Of a DNA stretch of 38,215 nt, positions 20,468-26,756 are shown piece after piece. Under the pieces are notes generated by a model, which was given only the letters and a program-made list of their open reading frames with translations, made no database searches and was not told the DNA's origin. The position numbers were made by a program, and so were the translations under genes. Location: positions 1 through 38,215 of the forward strand of contig JANXTU010000241.1 of assembly GCA_025352235.1 (NCBI GenBank), written 5' to 3'. The DNA comes from Fimbriiglobus sp. Its GTDB lineage: Bacteria; Planctomycetota; Planctomycetia; Gemmatales; Gemmataceae. Position 1 is the first letter of the stretch, and the number at the start of each line of letters is the position of its first letter.

Positions 20468-21508
20468 ATGATCCAGATCGACGGTAGCGAGGGCGAAGGG
20501 GGCGGGCAGATTCTGCGCTCGTCGTTGACGCTGTCCCTGCTGACCGGGAAGCCCTTCAAGCTCATCAACATCCGGGCGAACCGGCCGAAACCGGGGCTGG
20601 CGGCGCAGCATTTGGCCTGCGTCCGGGCCGCGTCGCAGATCAGCGGGGCGATCTACAAGGGCGGGGCGCTCGGCTCGAGCGTGCTGCACTTCGAGCCGGG
20701 GCCGGTGAAATCCGGCGACTACCGGTTCGTCATCAACACGGCCGGGGCGACGGCGCTCGTGCTGCACACCGTCTACCTGCCGTTGATCCTGCGCGGCGAC
20801 GGATCGAGCCGAGTACAGATCACGGGTGGCACGCACGTCATGGCGGCGCCGAGTTACCATTTCCTCGAAACGACGTGGGCCGGGTACTTGGCGAAACTCG
20901 GCCTCGACGCGGTGCTGAACATGATCCGCGCCGGCTTCTATCCGCGCGGCGGCGGCGAGATCGAAGCAGTCCTGCAACCGGCGTCCCGCGTGCGCGGATT
21001 GAATCTGACGTCCTGCCCGCCGCTGACGACGGCCGGGGGATTCGCGGGCACGGCCGACCTCCCGGCGTCGGTTGGGAAAACGCTGGCGCGGCGGATGAAG
21101 CACAAACTAAAGATGGCCGACATCGAGAGCCACATCCCGGAGGAATCTTGGGAGAATGGTCCCGGAGCAGTGGCGGGAGTCGTTTTCCGGCAAGCGCCGG
21201 TGCCGACGGTGTTCACCGCCCTCGGGGAACGCGGCCGCCCGGCCGAAGCGGTCGCCGATGCCGCCGTCGAAGAAGCGTTGGAGTATCGCGCCAGCGGTTG
21301 CCCGGTCGATCCGCACTCGGCCGACCAGATTCTTTTGCCGCACGCTTTCAGCAACGATGCCAGCGAATTCGCCGTCTCGGAAGTGACCAACCACCTGCTG
21401 ACGAACATCAGCACCATCCGCCGCTTCGTGGATCGGGAGATCACCTGCGAAGGATTTGTGGGTGGGAAAGGAATGGTGCGTATTCCTGGGAGACCTGCCG
21501 AGGGTTGA
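20468..21508 (+). CDS. rtcA: RNA 3'-terminal phosphate cyclase
   Basis: MIQIDGSEGEGGGQILRSSLTLSLLTGKPFKLINIRANRPKPGLAAQHLACVRAA...GFYPRGGGEIEA...HAFSNDASEFAVSEVTNHLLTN. Confidence 0.95.
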   Translation: MIQIDGSEGEGGGQILRSSLTLSLLTGKPFKLINIRANRPKPGLAAQHLACVRAASQISGAIYKGGALGSSVLHFEPGPVKSGDYRFVINTAGATALVLHTVYLPLILRGDGSSRVQITGGTHVMAAPSYHFLETTWAGYLAKLGLDAVLNMIRAGFYPRGGGEIEAVLQPASRVRGLNLTSCPPLTTAGGFAGTADLPASVGKTLARRMKHKLKMADIESHIPEESWENGPGAVAGVVFRQAPVPTVFTALGERGRPAEAVADAAVEEALEYRASGCPVDPHSADQILLPHAFSNDASEFAVSEVTNHLLTNISTIRRFVDREITCEGFVGGKGMVRIPGRPAEG

Positions 21509-21560
21509 ATCCTTTTTCAGCCCTTCGGTGCGTTGCAGAGCCACGTGCCCATCGCGCGGG

Positions 21561-21566
21561 TATAAT
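21561..21566 (+). promoter_or_regulatory. Putative -10 box (TATAAT) placed for leaderless transcription of the radical-SAM gene
   Basis: CGGGTATAATCCTCTCATG: consensus TATAAT ends 6 nt before the ATG at 21573; no convincing -35 at 17-bp spacing. Confidence 0.5.
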
Positions 21567-21572
21567 CCTCTC

Positions 21573-22178
21573 ATGATTCTGCAAATCGCCACCGTCGTGC
21601 CGTGTACGGAAGCCGAAGGGCCCGGGCGGCGGTTCGCGCTCTGGTTCCAAGGCTGCCCGCTGCGCTGCCCCGGTTGCTGCAACCCGGAGTACTTGCCGTT
21701 CAAGGGTGGGCAAGCGGTTGCACTGGTGGACATCGTCGAACAATGGCAACGATCGGAAATCGAAGGGATCACTCTGCTCGGCGGAGAACCGTTCGCCCAT
21801 GCGGAGGGGGCGGCCGCACTCGCGCGGGAAGCGCAAGAATTGGGGCTGTCGGTGATGGTCTTCACGGGGTATCTGCGGGAAGAATTGGAAGCGAAGAACG
21901 ACCCTGCGACGACGGCGTTGCTCGCGGAGACGGACATTCTCGTCGATGGGCCGTACGAGCGTGAGCGGCCCGATTTCTCGCGGCGGTGGATCGGTTCGAC
22001 CAATCAGCGTATCCATTTTTTGACGGCGCGATACCGTGCGGATGACCCGTGTTGGCAGAAGTCGAACACACTCGAAATCCGGGTGCGCGGTAGCGAAATC
22101 GTCGTCAACGGCTTCCCCGCGATTCCCGCTCTAGGATTGTGGAAGGGCTGGAAACGCAAAAGTGGAGCCGACGTATGA
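21573..22178 (+). CDS. Radical-SAM 4Fe-4S activase-like protein (NrdG-like)
   Basis: VVPCTEAEGPGRRFALWFQGCPLRCPGCCNPEY contains the CX3CX2C radical-SAM cluster motif; followed by GITLLGGEPFAHAEGAAAL and LSVMVFTGY. Confidence 0.88.
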   Translation: MILQIATVVPCTEAEGPGRRFALWFQGCPLRCPGCCNPEYLPFKGGQAVALVDIVEQWQRSEIEGITLLGGEPFAHAEGAAALAREAQELGLSVMVFTGYLREELEAKNDPATTALLAETDILVDGPYERERPDFSRRWIGSTNQRIHFLTARYRADDPCWQKSNTLEIRVRGSEIVVNGFPAIPALGLWKGWKRKSGADV

Positions 22179-23248
22179 CGACCGCCCTCGCGCCCACCGG
22201 CCCGCCGGCGGTGTCGCGCTTCGAGTACAACATGCTCCGGATCCTGCGCTTCCTCGTCGGCCAGATGCCGGCGGATCAGGCCATGAACCTCGTGTACGCG
22301 AAGCTCCCCGCCCCGCCCTGCCTCAGCCGCGTCTGCGTCCGCATCGCCCAAGATACCTTGGCCAAAGCGAGCGTCTTGCACCTCGCCGAATCGGGTGGCT
22401 GGCGGCGTGAGCGATTCTTGGTCGATCGCCGGCCGACGGAAGGGCGTGTCTGGGAACGACTGCCATTAGAATTGCGGAAGCTTGCATTCGGCCCAAGTCC
22501 CTTGGCGTTTCTGATGTGGTTGACAGCCGAAAAACCGACCGATACTTCGAATCGGTGGGATGCGCCGGGCGGACTGACGGCGGCCGACGAACTCTTTTTC
22601 CTGATGGCCTACGACGAATTGAAGGCCGAGCCGGAAGTGGCTCAGGCCCTCGTCGAGAAACACTACTTTCGGGGCAACCCGCTGGTGCGGCTCGCCTATG
22701 CCGGTGACTTCGCGGGCGCCGTGCCGGATTTCACGGGCTGTTTCACCGGGACCCGGGTCGCGATCCTCGAATGCCTCCAGCCGGTGTTCGCTAAGCGGTG
22801 GATTCGCTCGGAGCGGGCCAAGGGGCAGATCGGCGATTGGAAGCGGATGCGCCGGCAAGGCGAAGTCGAGCTCGAGACGCTCCGGGCTTTTTTGAAAGCC
22901 GCGAATGAGGCCCGCCGGCCCGATCTCGCCCGGTTTGTGCTCGTGGCCAATTCCGTCTTGCTCGCCCCGCCCGAACTCGGACTCGGATTCTGGACGGGCG
23001 GCCTCCAGGGCCAAGGTCCTGGACGTTTGGCGGATCGGATCGAAACGCAACGGGTGGCCCTAGCCTTCCCCCGGCAGCTCGAAACCCTGCAAAGCTGGGA
23101 ACGACAAGCCCGCAACGTCGGCTATTATGAGGAGGACTACGCCGCGAGCCAACTCTGGAAAGCGGACTGGGAATTGGCCCGCGGCGACACCGTTGCGGCG
23201 AAAGCCCGGGCACTGGTCGAACGACTGGACCCCCTGCGGACCGGGTGA
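22175..23248 (+). CDS. Uncharacterised protein (orphan component of the putative FtsH-like cluster)
   Basis: 357-aa ORF MTTALAPTGPPAVSRFEYNMLRILRFLVGQMPADQAMNLVYAKL...; ATG overlaps the radical-SAM stop (ATGA). No family recognised. Confidence 0.8.
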   Translation: MTTALAPTGPPAVSRFEYNMLRILRFLVGQMPADQAMNLVYAKLPAPPCLSRVCVRIAQDTLAKASVLHLAESGGWRRERFLVDRRPTEGRVWERLPLELRKLAFGPSPLAFLMWLTAEKPTDTSNRWDAPGGLTAADELFFLMAYDELKAEPEVAQALVEKHYFRGNPLVRLAYAGDFAGAVPDFTGCFTGTRVAILECLQPVFAKRWIRSERAKGQIGDWKRMRRQGEVELETLRAFLKAANEARRPDLARFVLVANSVLLAPPELGLGFWTGGLQGQGPGRLADRIETQRVALAFPRQLETLQSWERQARNVGYYEEDYAASQLWKADWELARGDTVAAKARALVERLDPLRTG

Positions 23249-23259
23249 AGAAGAAGCAA

Positions 23260-23426
23260 GATTTTCACCACGGAGAAAGAAGAGGACGCGGAGAAGATGA
23301 AATAGAAACGATTCAAAAGAGTTTGGTCACTGCTGGTGCCCATCTCTGATTCTGGATTGACTCCGCGTCCTCTTCTTTCTCCGCGGTAAAAATCTTCCTC
23401 CTGCACTGTGTCTCTGTGGTGAAATC
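23260..23426. repeat. Long imperfect hairpin plus a third half-unit of a CACGGAGA-type intergenic repeat
   Basis: Left arm 23260-23293 GATTTTCACCACGGAGAAAGAAGAGGACGCGGAG; right arm 23361-23394 is its reverse complement with 2 mismatches in 34; 23401-23426 CTGCACTGTGTCTCTGTGGTGAAATC is a related inverted unit. Confidence 0.88.
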
Positions 23427-23441
23427 TTTCGGAGCCATCGA

Positions 23442-24014
23442 ATGAGCAGAGCCTATCGGATCACGGTGAAGGAATCGTCGACCCGCGAGCTGAAAGGCTC
23501 GGATGAGATCTGCACGCAGCTCGAAGTTCTCGAGATTCTGCCGCCCGAGGTGATGGCGGAGTTGCTGAAGAAAGAATTGATTCAAAAGGGATACGCCGAG
23601 AACCCGGACGGCACGCTCTCCCGTTCCGATGGCAACACCACTGTGACGGTGAATCCGAAGACGTTTGAGGTCTCGGTGAAGTCGCAAGTGGGCGAGGAGG
23701 TCACGCTCGAATCGAAGCGCGAGACCTTCGGTTACGACGACGTCGGCCCCGGCCAGCAGGAACTCCGCGAGCGCTTGAAGAAACAACTCGACGACGACAT
23801 CGACAAAAAGGCCGAGCGCGAATCGGAACGACTGCAAGGGCAAGCCACGGCCGAGTTGGAAGAAAAGCTCTGCGACCTGCAACCGGAACTGAGCGAGGTC
23901 GTGAACAAAGTGACCCGCGAAGCGCTCAAGCAGAAAGCCCGGCAGCTCGGCAATATCAAGGAACTGACCGAAGACGAAGAGACCGGTTCGCTGACGATCA
24001 AAATCGAGGTTTAA
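23442..24014 (+). CDS. Uncharacterised 190-aa protein, coiled-coil-like C-terminal half
   Basis: MSRAYRITVKESSTRELKGSDEICTQLEVLEILPPEVMAELLKKELIQKGY... then a charged helical region; in the 21.6-33.5 kb co-oriented block. Confidence 0.82.
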   Translation: MSRAYRITVKESSTRELKGSDEICTQLEVLEILPPEVMAELLKKELIQKGYAENPDGTLSRSDGNTTVTVNPKTFEVSVKSQVGEEVTLESKRETFGYDDVGPGQQELRERLKKQLDDDIDKKAERESERLQGQATAELEEKLCDLQPELSEVVNKVTREALKQKARQLGNIKELTEDEETGSLTIKIEV

Positions 24015-24015
24015 C

Positions 24016-24094
24016 GAATGCGGAGTTCGGAGTGCGGAATCCAAGATCGATCTCCTCGCCTTTTCTGCACTCCGCATTCCGAACTCCGAACTCC
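24016..24094. repeat. Intergenic inverted repeat of GGAGTTCGGAGTGCGGA-type units
   Basis: GAATGCGGAGTTCGGAGTGCGGAATC versus GCACTCCGCATTCCGAACTCCGAACTCC; reverse complements share CGGAGTTCGGARTGCGGA (17/18). Confidence 0.8.
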
Positions 24095-24102
24095 AGGTGA
24101 AG

Positions 24103-26247
24103 ATGTCCATCCTGACCGCCGAAGCCGAACTCCCCTCGTCGCTCGACCTTCAACAGGCCGTGGATGTGGCCTACGCCGCGGAACTCGCCGAGATCGCGGG
24201 GAACATCCTGCGCGGCTTGCCGAGCCTCGTGGAGTGCGATAAAGAACTCGCGCCGTTCGTGTTCATGAGCGTCCGCACGCGTTTGCGCGAGCGTAACGTG
24301 AAGTGCATCTATCTCGACGGCCGACCCCGCGAAGCGGAAGGCTCGAACGCCGGCGCCGCGCCGATGGGTCTGATCGGCACTATGATCTCGCAACTGCGCG
24401 AAGCGGTGCGGGGAGCCGTGGAAAAACGGGTCGTCGTGCTGCCGCACTTGGATTTGCTGACGACGAACACCGGCGGCCTGACGGGGGAATCCCGCGAGGT
24501 CATCCCCCTGCTCTACGAGAACCCCGACCTCGTCTGGCTCGGGTTCAAAGATCCGTCGTTCCCGCTGCCGAAGGTGATCGAGAATCTGTTCCCGCACCGG
24601 CTCAGCATCCTCGGATTGAACCGCACGACGCTGAAAAAGATCGTGACCCAGCGCGAGGCCCGCAAGTTCGGCAAGACGTTCAACCCGTGGCAGCTTTATA
24701 AATATGTTTCGGGTTTGAACGCCGTGCGCTTGCGGAAATTACTCTCGACTTTGGAAGGCGAAGATTACCCCGCCGACCCGAAGAAGGCATACCTGCAACT
24801 CCGCCAAGCGACGTTGTCCGGGGCGCTCGAAATCCCCGATGTCGACCTCGACCGGGACATCGGCGGCTACGCCAAAACCAAGAAACAACTCCGCCAAGAA
24901 ATCCTCGATGTCCTCGCCCGCCGCGATGCCTCGACTAACCCGGACGACATCGCCCGACTCGAAGAATTGATCCCCCGCGGAATGATTTTCTGGGGCCCGC
25001 CCGGCACCGGCAAAACCTACTTCGCCAAAGCTATCGCCACCGCCATCGGCGCCGCGATCACCATCGTCTCCGGGCCGGAATTGAAATCGAAGTGGGTCGG
25101 CGAGTCGGAAGAAAACCTGCGGATGGTCTTCCACAAGGCCCGGCAATCGGCCCCCGCGATCATCGTCTTCGACGAACTCGATTCCTTTGCCACGCGCCGC
25201 GGCAGCTACTCCGGCTCCGGCGTCGAACACAGTATGGTCAACCAACTCCTGACGGAGATGGACGGCTTCCACAAAGAGGAACTCGTCTTCGTCGTCGGCA
25301 CCACGAACTTCGTCGAATCGCTCGACCCCGCTCTCCTGCGCCCTGGCCGGTTCGAGTTCCACTTGCACATTCCTTATCCGGACGACACCGACCGCCGCGA
25401 GATTTTGAAGATCTACGACAAGAAGATGAAGCTCGATTTCACCGACGAGGCGATCGATTACGCCGTGCGTCGCACCGGCGAAAACTTCATGACGAGCACC
25501 GGTACCGCCTTCAGCGGGGACCATTTGAACGCCCTCTGTCGATCCGTGGCCCGCGTTCGCCTGCGGGACGACATCGTCGGGCCGTCGACCCAAAAAGAAA
25601 TCGAACGCGGCTTCAACGAGTACGAAGAGAAGGTCGATCTCAGCGACAAAGATTCCATCCTCGTGGCCACGCACGAAGGCGGGCACTTCGTGGTGTCGCT
25701 CTTCTGCCTGCATCACCCGCACCCCGAACGCGTCACCATCCAATCCGAGATGCCTTGGGCGCCGTTTTACACCGGGTACAAAAAAGACGACACCCGCAAG
25801 GTCGGCTACAGCCGCAGCGAATTGTTCGACCGGCTTTGCGTCCTCTACGGCGGTATCGAAGCCGAGCGATTGCTCATCGGCGATGTGAGTACCGGGGCGA
25901 GCGCGTTCGGCAATCCGCAGGGGGATTTGTTCCGCGCCACGCAACTGGCGATGATGATCGTCGAGACCTGCGGGATGTCCGGGTTGCAAGCCTCACTGCG
26001 GGTCTACCGCGACGAAAAAGGCGCCCGCGAAGTGATCTCGGGAAGCACGGCCGAAGCCATCGACCGTCAGGTGAACACGATCATCGTCGAGGCCCAAGCG
26101 CGGGCCGCGAAAATTTTGCTCGACCATAGGGCGGAACTCGAGAGCGTCCGCGAGGAATTGATGCGCGTGAAGACGATCGAATCGACCCGCATCAACGAGA
26201 TCATCGAAGCGGTGCGGAGCAAGTATGCGGATGAGTTCAAGGGTTGA
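24103..26247 (+). CDS. Soluble FtsH-like AAA+ protease: degenerate N-terminal AAA-like region + AAA ATPase + M41 zinc metallopeptidase
   Basis: Walker A GPPGTGKT, Walker B IIVFDELD, SRH LDPALLRPGRFEFHLHIPYPD, zinc motif HEGGH, third-ligand region GDVSTGASAFGNPQGDLFRAT; no N-terminal TM helices. GTG alternative at 24097. Confidence 0.93.
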   Translation: MSILTAEAELPSSLDLQQAVDVAYAAELAEIAGNILRGLPSLVECDKELAPFVFMSVRTRLRERNVKCIYLDGRPREAEGSNAGAAPMGLIGTMISQLREAVRGAVEKRVVVLPHLDLLTTNTGGLTGESREVIPLLYENPDLVWLGFKDPSFPLPKVIENLFPHRLSILGLNRTTLKKIVTQREARKFGKTFNPWQLYKYVSGLNAVRLRKLLSTLEGEDYPADPKKAYLQLRQATLSGALEIPDVDLDRDIGGYAKTKKQLRQEILDVLARRDASTNPDDIARLEELIPRGMIFWGPPGTGKTYFAKAIATAIGAAITIVSGPELKSKWVGESEENLRMVFHKARQSAPAIIVFDELDSFATRRGSYSGSGVEHSMVNQLLTEMDGFHKEELVFVVGTTNFVESLDPALLRPGRFEFHLHIPYPDDTDRREILKIYDKKMKLDFTDEAIDYAVRRTGENFMTSTGTAFSGDHLNALCRSVARVRLRDDIVGPSTQKEIERGFNEYEEKVDLSDKDSILVATHEGGHFVVSLFCLHHPHPERVTIQSEMPWAPFYTGYKKDDTRKVGYSRSELFDRLCVLYGGIEAERLLIGDVSTGASAFGNPQGDLFRATQLAMMIVETCGMSGLQASLRVYRDEKGAREVISGSTAEAIDRQVNTIIVEAQARAAKILLDHRAELESVREELMRVKTIESTRINEIIEAVRSKYADEFKG

Positions 26248-26252
26248 GTGTC

Positions 26253-26412
26253 GAGTCCAGCGTTTGGACGTTGAGTCCAGCGTTTGGACGTTGAGTCCAG
26301 CGTTTGGACGTTGAGTCCAGCGTTTGGACGTTGAGTCCAGCGTTTGGACGCTGAGTCCAGCGTTTGGACGTTGAGTCCAGCGTTTGGACGCTGAGTCCAG
26401 CGTTTGGACGCT
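26253..26412. repeat. Eight perfect-phase tandem copies of a 20-bp hairpin-forming unit
   Basis: GAGTCCAGCGTTTGGACG[T/C]T x8 plus a degenerate ninth (GAGTCTACGC). Each unit holds the hairpin GTCCA-GCGTT-TGGAC. Confidence 0.97.
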
Positions 26413-26491
26413 GAGTCTACGCAAGGGTGTGCGACTTCTCGCTGGACTCGAGGATTGGTCACTCGGCAAAGTTTCATTAGGAATTCCACAC

Positions 26492-26755
26492 ATGGCCGAA
26501 GTCTTGATCCTCCTCCGGCGCGACCCGACGACCGGGAAGCAGAACATCATCGTGAAGCTCGAATCGGACCCGGATTCGCTGCCGATCGAGCACGAGCAAT
26601 TGCACAAGCGGATCGTTGAGAAATTGGTCGGCAAAGGGATGAAGGCCGAGGATTTGGGCGACATCGTCATCGAGCGCGAAGGTTCGCTCGAACCGAAGGC
26701 GACGAACGAACCGAGCGAAGCCGAGCGCAAAAAGACCGCCCAGGGCCAGAGCTGA
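26492..26755 (+). CDS. Uncharacterised 87-aa protein
   Basis: MAEVLILLRRDPTTGKQNIIVKLESDPDSLPIEHEQLHKRIVEKLVGKGMKAEDLGDIVIERE...; AGGAA RBS upstream; stop one base before the next ATG. ORF-track start at 26384 lies in the repeat and is unlikely. Confidence 0.75.
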   Translation: MAEVLILLRRDPTTGKQNIIVKLESDPDSLPIEHEQLHKRIVEKLVGKGMKAEDLGDIVIEREGSLEPKATNEPSEAERKKTAQGQS

Positions 26756-26756
26756 C

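Noticed and set aside
26253-26412. CRISPR array
   Set aside because: The 20-bp units are directly contiguous with no unique spacers, and no cas genes are present.
25993-26730. Repeat protein encoded by the 20-bp array (TSKRWTQRPNAGLNVQTLDS...)
   Set aside because: A 20-bp period gives a 20-aa pseudo-repeat in any open frame; the ORF runs antisense into the protease gene and has no start or RBS support.
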